Below are positions 16,177 to 24,523 of a stretch of 51,383 bases of DNA, in pieces. Origin of the DNA: Rhodovulum sp. (GTDB lineage: Bacteria; Pseudomonadota; Alphaproteobacteria; Rhodobacterales; Rhodobacteraceae). The position numbers and the translations under genes are program-made. Each line of letters starts with the position of its first letter. Position 1 is the stretch's first letter. The notes beneath the pieces are model-generated. The model searched no databases, was not told the origin of the DNA, and saw only the letters and a program-made list of their open reading frames with translations. Location of the stretch: NCBI GenBank assembly GCA_002706605.1, contig PALT01000035.1, forward strand, positions 1-51,383, in the 5' to 3' direction.

Positions 16177-17171
16177 AGCGAGGCGCCAACCATCAGGGCG
16201 ACGTCCACCAAACGGTGCGCATAGCCCCATTCGTTGTCGTACCAGACGTACAGTTTCACCTGCGTGCCGTTCACCACCATGGTTGAGGGCGCGTCGATAA
16301 TCCCGCTGCGCGGATCGTTGGTGTAATCGGTGGACACCAACGGGCGCGTCTCATAGCCCAGAATGCCATTCAGCTCACCCTCCGCCGCGTCCGACAGCAT
16401 CTGGTTCACTTCCTCAACCGTCGTTTCGCGGTTCACCTCGAACACGCAATCGGTCAGGGACGCGTTCAACAACGGAACCCGCACCGCATGACCGTTCAGC
16501 TTGCCCACAAGGTCGGGATAGATCAGCGTGATCGCCGTCGCGCTGCCCGTGGTGGTCGGGATCAAACTGTTCAGGGCCGACCGCGCACGGCGCAAATCCT
16601 TGGCCGGTTTGTCGACGATGGTCTGGGTGTTGGTCACATCGTGGATCGTGGTGATCGAGCCGTGCTTGATCCCCAGACCCTCATGGATGACCTTGACCAC
16701 GGGCGCGATACAGTTGGTGGTACAGCTTGCGGCGGTGACGATGCGGTGGCGGGCGGCCTCATACACGTCGTTGTTCACACCGAACACGATATTGGCGGCG
16801 TCCCCGTCCTTGACCGGTGCCGACACCACGACCTTTTTCACGCCAGCGGTGAAATAGGGTTCGATCTTGGCCTCTGTCTTGAACACGCCGGTACAGTCGA
16901 TGACGACATCCACCCCGTCCAGCGGCAGATCCTCGATCCGCTTTTCGCTGAGACAAGGAATAGTCGTGCCGTCGATGGTGATCGAGGTCTCATCGGCCGA
17001 GAACTCGGCGTCCCAGCGCCCGTGCACCGTGTCGAATTCCAACAGATGCGCGTGCATCGCCGGATCGCCCACGGCGTCGTTGATGAATGCGATCTTCGCG
17101 CCGCGTTCCAACAGAGGGCGCAGGGCAAGTTTCCCCATCCGGCCAAGGCCGTTCAATGCATAGGTGGTCAT
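16173..17171 (-). CDS. ArsJ-associated glyceraldehyde-3-phosphate dehydrogenase
   Basis: A 332-residue GAPDH-like enzyme. The N-terminal Rossmann motif is LNGLGRMGK, and the catalytic cysteine is C150 in ASCTTNC. A C-terminal [11 protein letters not shown] segment is conserved across GAPDHs. In this operon type the enzyme uses arsenate in place of phosphate to form 1-arseno-3-phosphoglycerate, which ArsJ exports. Placement between arsR-arsC and arsJ with 4-bp overlaps on both sides supports the arsenic role over a glycolytic one. A housekeeping gapA is presumably elsewhere. Confidence 0.92.
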   Translation of the reverse strand: MTTYALNGLGRMGKLALRPLLERGAKIAFINDAVGDPAMHAHLLEFDTVHGRWDAEFSADETSITIDGTTIPCLSEKRIEDLPLDGVDVVIDCTGVFKTEAKIEPYFTAGVKKVVVSAPVKDGDAANIVFGVNNDVYEAARHRIVTAASCTTNCIAPVVKVIHEGLGIKHGSITTIHDVTNTQTIVDKPAKDLRRARSALNSLIPTTTGSATAITLIYPDLVGKLNGHAVRVPLLNASLTDCVFEVNRETTVEEVNQMLSDAAEGELNGILGYETRPLVSTDYTNDPRSGIIDAPSTMVVNGTQVKLYVWYDNEWGYAHRLVDVALMVGASL

Positions 17172-17986
17172 AGCGTATCCTGTAGATGTGACAAACCGTC
17201 CAGACGCTGTTGCAGCGCGGATCGATCAAGGGTTTCAAAGGGCAGCGCGACAAAGGCCGAAATCCGCGATTTCAGCGCGCCATAGGCCTGTTGAAAGGCC
17301 AGCATACGTTCGGCCCGCGTTCCAGTGGCGGCGACGGGATCGGGGATGCCCCAATGGGCGGTGACGGGCAGACCGGGCCATGCCGGACAATCCTCATTCG
17401 CGGCGCGATCGCAAACGGTGAACACGAAATCCATTTCCGGCGCGCCCGTTGCCATCAAGTCCTCAACGGTTTTGGGGTGCAGGCCGGTCGTGTCGTGCCC
17501 CTTGTCGCGCAGCAACTCGCCCGCGACCAGATGGACATCGCGCGCGGGCGTGGTTCCGGCAGAAAAGGCGTTGAACCGCCCCTGCCCCAGATCGCGCAAC
17601 AGCGCCTCGGCAAAGATCGAGCGCGCGGAATTTCCGGTACAGAGGAACATCACATTCATCACCCGATCCCTGCCCGCCACGGGGGCGGGGTTGCACAGGG
17701 CCGGACGCCCGCGACAGCAATCGGCGAACATGAACTCAACCAGACCCGAGGCCCTGTCTACATCCGCCGTGTAACGCAAAGATGTCCCCACGCGGTCCTG
17801 ACGGATCAAACCCGCCCCACGCAGCGCAGACAAATAGACCGACAAGGTGGACGGTTTAACGCCCGTCGCGGCGGCGATTTCACCGGCGGGCAGCGCATCG
17901 GGAAACCGGCGCATCAGCATCCGGAACACCGCCAGACGCTGGGGGTGGCCAAGGATCGCAAATTGGTCGTGATGATCTATTTCCAT
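17168..17986 (-). CDS. ArsR-ArsC fusion: arsenic repressor plus arsenate reductase
   Basis: A 272-residue fusion. Residues 1-100 are an ArsR winged helix ([13 protein letters not shown], then a [20 protein letters not shown] recognition region). Residues C90, C91 and C98 lie at its end, a plausible As(III) site that differs from the classical ELCVCDL position. Residues 110-260 are a low-molecular-weight phosphatase-type domain with the loop CTGNSARS (C116-x5-R122), as in thioredoxin- or glutaredoxin-coupled arsenate reductases. The protein can thus sense As(III) and either reduce arsenate or bind it. It is the first gene of the arsenic operon, with an operator-like palindrome overlapping its start. 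Reductase activity alongside an ArsJ route gives the operon two outcomes for arsenate; how they are balanced is unknown. Confidence 0.88.
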   Translation of the reverse strand: MEIDHHDQFAILGHPQRLAVFRMLMRRFPDALPAGEIAAATGVKPSTLSVYLSALRGAGLIRQDRVGTSLRYTADVDRASGLVEFMFADCCRGRPALCNPAPVAGRDRVMNVMFLCTGNSARSIFAEALLRDLGQGRFNAFSAGTTPARDVHLVAGELLRDKGHDTTGLHPKTVEDLMATGAPEMDFVFTVCDRAANEDCPAWPGLPVTAHWGIPDPVAATGTRAERMLAFQQAYGALKSRISAFVALPFETLDRSALQQRLDGLSHLQDTL

Positions 17987-18007
17987 ATTTCGTGAAATAC
18001 GGAAATA
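17986..18007 (-). promoter_or_regulatory. Probable ArsR operator at the start of the arsenic operon
   Basis: An imperfect inverted repeat, TATTTC (17986-17991) and GGAAATA (18001-18007), encloses a second palindrome ATTTCGTGAAAT (17987-17998). It overlaps the initiation codon region of the ArsR-ArsC gene, where binding would block transcription or early elongation. The AT-rich palindrome in GC-rich DNA is typical of ArsR-family sites. Confidence 0.6.
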
Positions 18008-18049
18008 GTCGATTCGTCACAAGGCCCGTGTGGCCCTGTCGCAAAAATT

Positions 18050-20728
18050 TCACGCGGCGGGGAACAGACCCTCGACGCTGGGGATGGCGGGGGCGATGTC
18101 GTCCATCAACTCGACACAGCGCTCGGGCGTATCGCCTTTGGCGATGTCCTCGAACTGGGCCAGCACATTGCGCAGATGCATCGCCCCCAAAACGGCGGCG
18201 GCACCGGCGGCCTTATGCGCAACGCGGGCGGCATTGGCGTAATCGCCCTCATCCGTCAGCGCGCGCAATTCGCCCATGGCGGTTTCGCTTTCGCTGAGGA
18301 AGGTGTTGAAATGCTGCTGCAACAGATCATCGCCTAGCGCCTCGCGCAGGCTCTCGAACAGTTCCAGGTCCAGCAATTCGCCATTCACCACCGGCAACGC
18401 CCCCTCGGGGGTGACCGCCGCGGGGGTCGGATCGGGCGTGGCGGCGGGCGGTTCCGCTCCCTCGCCTTCGGCGGCGGGACGACCGCGCATAATGGTGTTC
18501 AGGGCCCGTTTCAGATGACTTTGACGCACTGGTTTCACAACGACCTCATTCATTCCACTATCGATAAACAGACGAAACTGGTCGGGCATGGCATGGGCCG
18601 TGACCCCGACAATCGGCACATCGCGACAGGCCCCGCCCGCGCGAATATGTTTGGTGGCCTCGACCCCGTCCATGCGCGGCATCGAGATATCCATCAGGAT
18701 GCCGTCAAACCGCGTGTCCTTGGCCAGATCGACCGCCTCTTGGCCATCGACGGCCTCGACCACCTCATGGCCCAGCGAGATCAGTGTCTCGCGCAGGATG
18801 CTGCGGTTGATCTCATTGTCCTCGACCACCAACAGGTTCAGCGGACGGAAAAGATCGACCACCTCGGCTGAGGCGGGTTGGGATGCGCTATGGGCGCTGC
18901 GGCGCGCGATGGGCAGACGGACGCGCAAGGAGAACGTGCTGCCCTCGCCCAGACGGCTGGTCACGGAAATCTGGCCGCCCATTGCATCGGCGGCCCGTTT
19001 CGCGATCCCGAGGCCAAGGCCCGAGCCTTCATTCTTGCGGGCATAGGACCCGTCCAGCGTCTCGAAATTGTCAAATATCCGGCCAAGGTTTTCCTCGGCG
19101 ATACCGGGACCGTGATCGCGCACCTCAATCAGGATATCGATATCCTGACGGGTGACGCCATAGGTGGCCTCATAAAACACCGAAACGCCCGGTGGATTGG
19201 TGAATTTCACCGCATTGCCGATAAAGTTGAACACCACGTTTTTGAACAGCTGTTCCGAGGCCAGAACGCTGATGTCATCGATACAATCGGGGCCAAGGGT
19301 CACTTCGATCATACTGCCCTGCGTCTCGGCCTGAAGCGCGGCCATACCGGCCAGATCGCGCACCAAGGCCAGCGGGTCAAACACGCTCTCGGGGTAAACG
19401 GCAGATGACCCGCTCTCCATGCGGGTCAGTTCAAGGACGTTGTTCACCTGTTCCAATGCGGTGACGCCGCATCTCTCGGCCACATCGACCAGCCAGTTCT
19501 GTCGGTCATCAAGTCGGGTCGTGGTTTTCATCAACTCGATCCCCGCCAGAATGCCGTTCAACGGCGTCCTAAGCTCATGGCTCATCACGGTCAGGAACCG
19601 CGTCTTGGCCTCTTCGCCCTTCATCGCGTCGTTGCGGGCGCGTTTGAGGTGATCCTCCCGTTGCAGACGACGGGAGATGTCGCGCACAAAGGCAATGACC
19701 AGCGGCTTGTCCCCTGCCCCATGCGCCAGACCGATCGACACCTCGACCGGCACGATCGTGCCGTCCGCGCGGCGTGCATCCATACGGATCAGGCGGTCAT
19801 AGGACCGATCCGAGGCCGCCCGTTTGCGCAGGCGATCAATCTCAGCCTGAATAGAGACCTTTTCCACGCGCCCCTGTACGAACAGGTCCAGATCGCTAAA
19901 CAGGATCGCGTCACGTTTATGGCCCAGCATGTTTTCGGCCGAGGGGTTGAATTCGATGATCTTGCCGTCGGAATCAATCACGATGATCGCGTCCTGCGCG
20001 GAATGCAGAATGGCCCGCATATTGGCAAGGGCGCGCGAATAGCTGCGGCTTTGGTTGCGCTGTCGCTTCAGCAGGATCGCCCCCATCACCAGCACAACAG
20101 CCAGCGCGACCAGCATCAGGAACGTGCCCGAGGCAAACTGGACCAATGAATTGCGCAGGTCGGTGCGACTGTTAAAGGCCTCTTGCATCAACTCCTGCAT
20201 GACCAGCAACACCACATCGCGGGTGCGGTCGTTCAGGGATTGCAGGGTCGCGATCATTTCGTCCATCGCGTCAATCAGCCCCTGATCGGGACCATCGACA
20301 ATCGGAATGAACCGGTCAAAGAACGGGCGGTAGAGTTTGCCGCCGGTCAAACCGTCATCACGCTCTTCGATCAAGCGACCCAGTTGACTGCGGTTCACCA
20401 GATCGACGCGACTGTAGAAGATATCGAATTTCTCACGGACAAGGTCTAGGGCCTCATGCATATCGCCCTCACCGTGAAACGCGTCATCATGCGCCGTCAG
20501 AAGGGCGAATTGCAGGTTTTTCAGGTCCACCTCAAGCTGAGAGACGACCCACGTCAGGTCGTCACTCTCGGCAATACGGCGGTTGAGTTGGCGTTCGGTT
20601 TCCACCAACATGAAACCGGCCAAGACAAGGGCAAAGCACAAAAAGACCGCCCCTAACGCATAGATCGCATATCTTCCCCATGACGCACCTGCGGGCGCTA
20701 AAGGAGCATCTGCAAAATCTCTACTCAA
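18050..20728 (-). CDS. Hybrid sensor histidine kinase (TM-PAS-HisKA-HATPase-REC-Hpt)
   Basis: An 892-residue membrane kinase. Transmembrane segments at about 21-42 and 200-220 bracket a helical periplasmic sensor. A PAS domain follows (about 240-355), then HisKA with H384 in MSHELRTPL, an HATPase with N-box NFIGNAVKFT and G boxes DHGPGI and GSGLGLGIA, a receiver with phospho-Asp D680, and a C-terminal Hpt with H838 in AHKAAGAAAVLGA. Phosphate can thus pass along an internal relay to a separate regulator, likely the LuxR-type protein encoded at 21702. The upstream gene on the same strand encodes a periplasmic SUOX-fold protein 29 bp away and is likely co-transcribed, perhaps as the sensor's ligand-binding partner. 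The signal is unknown. Confidence 0.93.
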   Translation of the reverse strand: MSRDFADAPLAPAGASWGRYAIYALGAVFLCFALVLAGFMLVETERQLNRRIAESDDLTWVVSQLEVDLKNLQFALLTAHDDAFHGEGDMHEALDLVREKFDIFYSRVDLVNRSQLGRLIEERDDGLTGGKLYRPFFDRFIPIVDGPDQGLIDAMDEMIATLQSLNDRTRDVVLLVMQELMQEAFNSRTDLRNSLVQFASGTFLMLVALAVVLVMGAILLKRQRNQSRSYSRALANMRAILHSAQDAIIVIDSDGKIIEFNPSAENMLGHKRDAILFSDLDLFVQGRVEKVSIQAEIDRLRKRAASDRSYDRLIRMDARRADGTIVPVEVSIGLAHGAGDKPLVIAFVRDISRRLQREDHLKRARNDAMKGEEAKTRFLTVMSHELRTPLNGILAGIELMKTTTRLDDRQNWLVDVAERCGVTALEQVNNVLELTRMESGSSAVYPESVFDPLALVRDLAGMAALQAETQGSMIEVTLGPDCIDDISVLASEQLFKNVVFNFIGNAVKFTNPPGVSVFYEATYGVTRQDIDILIEVRDHGPGIAEENLGRIFDNFETLDGSYARKNEGSGLGLGIAKRAADAMGGQISVTSRLGEGSTFSLRVRLPIARRSAHSASQPASAEVVDLFRPLNLLVVEDNEINRSILRETLISLGHEVVEAVDGQEAVDLAKDTRFDGILMDISMPRMDGVEATKHIRAGGACRDVPIVGVTAHAMPDQFRLFIDSGMNEVVVKPVRQSHLKRALNTIMRGRPAAEGEGAEPPAATPDPTPAAVTPEGALPVVNGELLDLELFESLREALGDDLLQQHFNTFLSESETAMGELRALTDEGDYANAARVAHKAAGAAAVLGAMHLRNVLAQFEDIAKGDTPERCVELMDDIAPAIPSVEGLFPAA

Positions 20729-20757
20729 CCACTCGTCCTAACCAGACTGGCCGACCG

Positions 20758-21447
20758 TCACTCGACGGTCAGTGTTTCCAACTGCCATACGCTAAGACCA
20801 TATACCAATTCCTGTTGGAATTCCTCACTGCGATCGTAGGGGAATACGATCCAAAGAGGGCCTTTTTCCCGCCGAGAAAAGGTTTCCCCATCCATGTGAT
20901 AGGCAATGATCGGATAATCGGGGCCGATATCGTCCTTGGTGATCGTCACCGAATAATCGTTCAGAGCCTTTGCGACGATGCTCTCGGGTTCGCCGCCCAG
21001 CACCTCCATCAGATCGGACAGCGCGACGCCCGTGAACCGAATTTCCCCGTCTGTCCAGATAGTTGACGTTGTGTATTCGGTTTTCGGCAGCGCCATCAGC
21101 GCGTCCAGATCAAACGCCGCCGTGTCGTCCACATTGGTCAGAGAGATCGCCCCGGACACGGTCAGAATGGCGTCGTCTGCGGGCGGCGCAAAGTCGACAT
21201 CTATCAATTGGCTATGTTCCAGCCCCCCCATTCGAGTGGGTGTTTTGAAATTTTCCACCGTGGATTGTGCGAATTGCGCCTGCACAATCGATCCATTTTC
21301 ATCCGAAAATTGCAGTGCAATTGCAGCATTTCCCGCTGCACCCGCAAAGGTCGCGACCGGAGTCGCTGCGGCCATTCCCATGATCAGGGCTGCCGCAGGA
21401 ATAGTATTCCCAAATTTTTTCAGTACGTTAATCAAGGCATCCCCCAT
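20758..21447 (-). CDS. Periplasmic SUOX-fold (molybdopterin-oxidoreductase-like) protein without cysteine
   Basis: A 229-residue secreted protein. An N-terminal signal sequence with a hydrophobic core (AAALIMGMAA) ends in an Ala-rich cleavage region near residue 40. The mature part resembles the sulfite-oxidase-type molybdopterin-binding fold (VSGAISLTNVD..., FTGVALSDLMEVLG, KGPLWIVFPYD). The protein has no cysteine at all, so the usual molybdenum-ligating Cys is missing and catalysis is unlikely. It precedes a membrane hybrid kinase by 29 bp, so a sensing or binding role is the best guess. It is divergent from a LuxR-type regulator across about 250 bp. Confidence 0.75.
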   Translation of the reverse strand: MGDALINVLKKFGNTIPAAALIMGMAAATPVATFAGAAGNAAIALQFSDENGSIVQAQFAQSTVENFKTPTRMGGLEHSQLIDVDFAPPADDAILTVSGAISLTNVDDTAAFDLDALMALPKTEYTTSTIWTDGEIRFTGVALSDLMEVLGGEPESIVAKALNDYSVTITKDDIGPDYPIIAYHMDGETFSRREKGPLWIVFPYDRSEEFQQELVYGLSVWQLETLTVE

Positions 21448-21701
21448 CAGAGTACATTTTTCACTCTAAAAGTGATATGTAAAACCGACGCTCGCCTCAA
21501 TCTGGCCAGAAGTCCGTACGACTATACCAAAGTATGTATCCAAAACTAATTGGTTGTGGGTCGGTTTACGGATTGCGTTTTTTCCCGATAATCAATGGTG
21601 CAATAAGTTATTTTGCCGCACTGATACGAGTACGGGCACACACATAGGGATACATCACGGTGGAAGATTTTACCCCTAAAGAAACTGTAGGAACGGGTAG
21701 C

Positions 21702-22331
21702 ATGAGTGACAGCGACAAGATCCGCATTTTGATCGCGGACGACCACGGAATGATCTTGGACGTTCTGTCCATGTACCTGCTGGCGCAAAACGACATGGAA
21801 GTGTCGACCGCCAGCAATCTGGATGAGGCCTTGGCGCTGGTCGCGGAACAGGGCACGTATAATGTGGTTCTGCTCGACTATAACATGCCGGGCATGAACG
21901 GCCTTCAGGGTCTGGGTCGTATGATCCGCGCCAATGGGGCGAACCCTGTTGCCATCCTGACCGGCAACCCGTCGCGTCGCATGATGGATGAGGCCATCGC
22001 CGCCGGTGCCGCCGGTATCCTGCCCAAAACCATCCCTGCCCGCAGCCTTGCCAATGCAATCCGGTTCATCGACGCCGGTGAGACCTACATGCCGCTCAGC
22101 CTGATGCGTGAAGAGGCCAATGCGCCCGCGTCGGATTCCGGTCCGCTCAGCAACCGCGAGATGACCGTGCTGCAGTATCTGGGCGAAGGCAAACAGAACA
22201 AGGAAATCGCCAAGGCGCTGGACCTGACCGAGGCGACGATCAAGATGCACGTCAAGTCGATCTGCAAAAAGCTGACGGCGAACAACCGCACCCATGCGGT
22301 GATCAACGCGCGCGATCTGGGCCTGCTCTAA
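21702..22331 (+). CDS. LuxR/FixJ-type response regulator
   Basis: A 209-residue two-domain regulator. The ATG at 21702 is preferred over a GTG at 21660 because AGGAAC lies about 8 bp before it and the receiver begins directly after. The receiver has the acidic pair D13-D14 and phospho-Asp D59 in LLDYNMPGMNG, with a conserved lysine in LPKTIP. The C-terminal helix-turn-helix is of the LuxR type (LSNREMTVLQYLGEGKQNKEIA). It is divergent from the SUOX-like/kinase pair, so it is the probable output of that kinase. Its targets are unknown; the neighbouring flagellar genes are candidates by position only. Confidence 0.9.
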   Translation: MSDSDKIRILIADDHGMILDVLSMYLLAQNDMEVSTASNLDEALALVAEQGTYNVVLLDYNMPGMNGLQGLGRMIRANGANPVAILTGNPSRRMMDEAIAAGAAGILPKTIPARSLANAIRFIDAGETYMPLSLMREEANAPASDSGPLSNREMTVLQYLGEGKQNKEIAKALDLTEATIKMHVKSICKKLTANNRTHAVINARDLGLL

Positions 22332-22367
22332 GGCCCATTTCCTTCCACGTCACGGGCGGCGTGCGGA

Positions 22368-23084
22368 TCAGGTCCGCATCGCCTCTTCGATAAAGCCGCG
22401 CGCCCGTTCGATCGCGGCTTTTTTGATCTGGGACACCCGCCCTGTGGTCACGCCCATAATCGCGGCGACCTCATAGACGTTGAGTTCCTCAACATAATAG
22501 AGCTGTAGCACCAGCGCCTCACGCTCGGGCAGGCGTTTGATCGCGCCCTTCAACAGAACCCGCATTTGCGACATCTGCGTCTGATCCTCGGGCGACATTT
22601 CGTTGTCGCGGAACAGCATGGATTGGTCCGTATAGACTTCATCCAGCGATGATACACGGTTGGCCTGAAACCGGTTCTGCCACGATTCATATTCGTCAAT
22701 CGACAGCTCCAGCTTGTTCGCCACCTCTTGCGGTTCGGGCGTGCGCTGAAGCTTTTGCTCCAACTCCTGCGTGGCCGCGCGCACCTTGTTTTGCATGGTG
22801 ATCGTCGTGCGGCACAGGTTCGAATTGCGCCGCAGGAAATCAATGATCGACCCCCGCACACGGATCGCCGCATAGGCGGCAAAGGCAACGCCCTCCCGCG
22901 TGGTGTATTTCTGGGCCGCATCGACAAGGCCCAGATACCCCGCCTGCAACAGGTCATCGACCTCGATAAACCGGCCGACCCGCCCGTGGAAATGCCACGC
23001 CAAACGACGCACCAGATCCATGTTCTCCTCGACCAGACGGTCGGTGTCGTTCTTTTGCTCTTGATAGGCCTTGGGTCCGATCAT
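22368..23084 (-). CDS. fliA: Flagellar sigma factor sigma-28 (FliA)
   Basis: A 238-residue sigma-70-family factor with regions 2, 3 and 4 and no region 1.1, as in FliA. Region 2 includes DDLLQAGYLGLVDA, and region 4 ends with a VTTGRVSQIKKAAIERAR helix-turn-helix. It directs RNA polymerase to late flagellar promoters and is held back by FlgM, whose gene is at 29272. It is the last gene of flhA-flhF-fliA and starts within the flhF stop (ATGA). Confidence 0.95.
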   Translation of the reverse strand: MIGPKAYQEQKNDTDRLVEENMDLVRRLAWHFHGRVGRFIEVDDLLQAGYLGLVDAAQKYTTREGVAFAAYAAIRVRGSIIDFLRRNSNLCRTTITMQNKVRAATQELEQKLQRTPEPQEVANKLELSIDEYESWQNRFQANRVSSLDEVYTDQSMLFRDNEMSPEDQTQMSQMRVLLKGAIKRLPEREALVLQLYYVEELNVYEVAAIMGVTTGRVSQIKKAAIERARGFIEEAMRT

Positions 23085-24523
23085 AGCCCCGCCTCCGTGG
23101 CATAGGCCCGTGTGGGCGACGGGGTCTCGACCGGCTCGACCGCATGGGTGGGCATCGGACGGCTAAAGATGCCGCGACCGGTGGACTTCACCACCGCCTC
23201 AACCGGATCACCGGGATCGGGCAGACGCGGCGGGCTAAACGTCAGCCACTCTTGCGCCCAGTCCTTAAGCATCTCGCGGGTCGGCACTGTCAGGCACTCG
23301 ACCATCGCGCCCCCCGAACTGACCCAACCCAAGGGCAAGGCATGCCCCGCCAGCACGGCCACTTCCTCGGCCAAGGGCGGCAGATCGTCCATCAGGTCCA
23401 GCGCAACAACCGGCGCAAACGGGATCCACGGGGCAATCGTCTGGGCCAAGCGGACGGGATGCATCCCCGTCGACAGGGCCAGAACAACCTGCACCGGTCC
23501 ACTTTCGCGGATGTCATCCAGCATCGCGCGCATCGCCTCACGTGTGCCGCCACAGACCGTGATCCGCGGGGCACAGGCCTTGGGAACGGCCACGGCGCGC
23601 TCCTTGGCGGGATCGGTATGCGTCACGGACCAGCCCAGCAAACGCGCCTTAGCATCGATAAAGGCCGCATCCGCGCGCGATCCGTCGGTGCACAGGGCAA
23701 TCTCGGGGCGGCGACGGGGCGATCCGGTCTCCATCGCGGCGGCAATGCGCAGAGCCAACAGGGATTTTTGCGTCATCGACGGGCCGACAATCATGATCCG
23801 CGGGGCACGCATCACCCGCGCGCCACCGGGTGCCAACAAGGGACCGGCGACATTGGCCAGAAACCCGTCCACATGATCGGCCATCTCGTCGCGCAACTCA
23901 CCGCGAAAGGCGGGCGAATAGATCGGCCACCCGCCCGCAGGGGCGCGGGGATCGGGGGTAAAGGCCGCCACATTCGCACCACTACGCAACGGCGTGACCT
24001 CATCTTGAACCCTTTGACCCGCGCGCAACACCCCACCTGTGGCGGGCACCGCCACAGGGGCGGCGCGGGCGGGCTCGATGCCCGACCGCGGCGCGACGTC
24101 CTGCGCGAAGGCGGGGGCCTTGCGCTTGCGTTTGCTTTTGCGCTTGGGCTTGTCTGCCACGGCAACGGGGCTGCTCGGCATTGGCGGCAGGGCCAAGGGA
24201 TTGTCGATCTCCACCGGCGCATCCACCGCCACATCAACGGACACCGACGTCTCAACCGGCGCCTCTTCCCGCAGACGCGCGTCGATCAGGTGCTGAAAAT
24301 CCGGCACCACAGGCGCGGGGTCAGGCTCGGGCGCAGGTGTGGGGGCCTCAGCCGCCTCCTTGGACGCGCCCTGCCCCGTTTCACCCGGAATGGTCGCGGT
24401 GATTTCAAACAATCCATCGCGCCGCCCCGTCGACAGGATCAAGGCCTCCGGCCCCAAACGGGCGACCACCTCTTCCATCGCGGCGGCGCTGTCTTTTGCA
24501 CGTACGACAATCGGTACCATCAC
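23081..24523 (-). CDS. flhF: FlhF-like SRP-GTPase homologue with a degenerate nucleotide-binding loop
   Basis: 480 residues. The N-terminus matches the FlhF B-domain (RAKDSAAAMEEVVARLGPEALILSTGR), followed by a long low-complexity linker (about 50-200) with a basic KRKSKRKRK patch near 127-135. The C-terminal half aligns with the SRP-GTPase NG region, but the P-loop reads GPSMTQKS (247-254), with Q in place of the conserved second glycine. FlhF normally sets flagellar position and number through GTP-driven dimerisation. This copy probably binds GTP poorly or not at all. It overlaps flhA and fliA by 4 bp each. The identity comes from the N-terminus and the operon. Confidence 0.85.
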   Translation of the reverse strand: MMVPIVVRAKDSAAAMEEVVARLGPEALILSTGRRDGLFEITATIPGETGQGASKEAAEAPTPAPEPDPAPVVPDFQHLIDARLREEAPVETSVSVDVAVDAPVEIDNPLALPPMPSSPVAVADKPKRKSKRKRKAPAFAQDVAPRSGIEPARAAPVAVPATGGVLRAGQRVQDEVTPLRSGANVAAFTPDPRAPAGGWPIYSPAFRGELRDEMADHVDGFLANVAGPLLAPGGARVMRAPRIMIVGPSMTQKSLLALRIAAAMETGSPRRRPEIALCTDGSRADAAFIDAKARLLGWSVTHTDPAKERAVAVPKACAPRITVCGGTREAMRAMLDDIRESGPVQVVLALSTGMHPVRLAQTIAPWIPFAPVVALDLMDDLPPLAEEVAVLAGHALPLGWVSSGGAMVECLTVPTREMLKDWAQEWLTFSPPRLPDPGDPVEAVVKSTGRGIFSRPMPTHAVEPVETPSPTRAYATEAGL

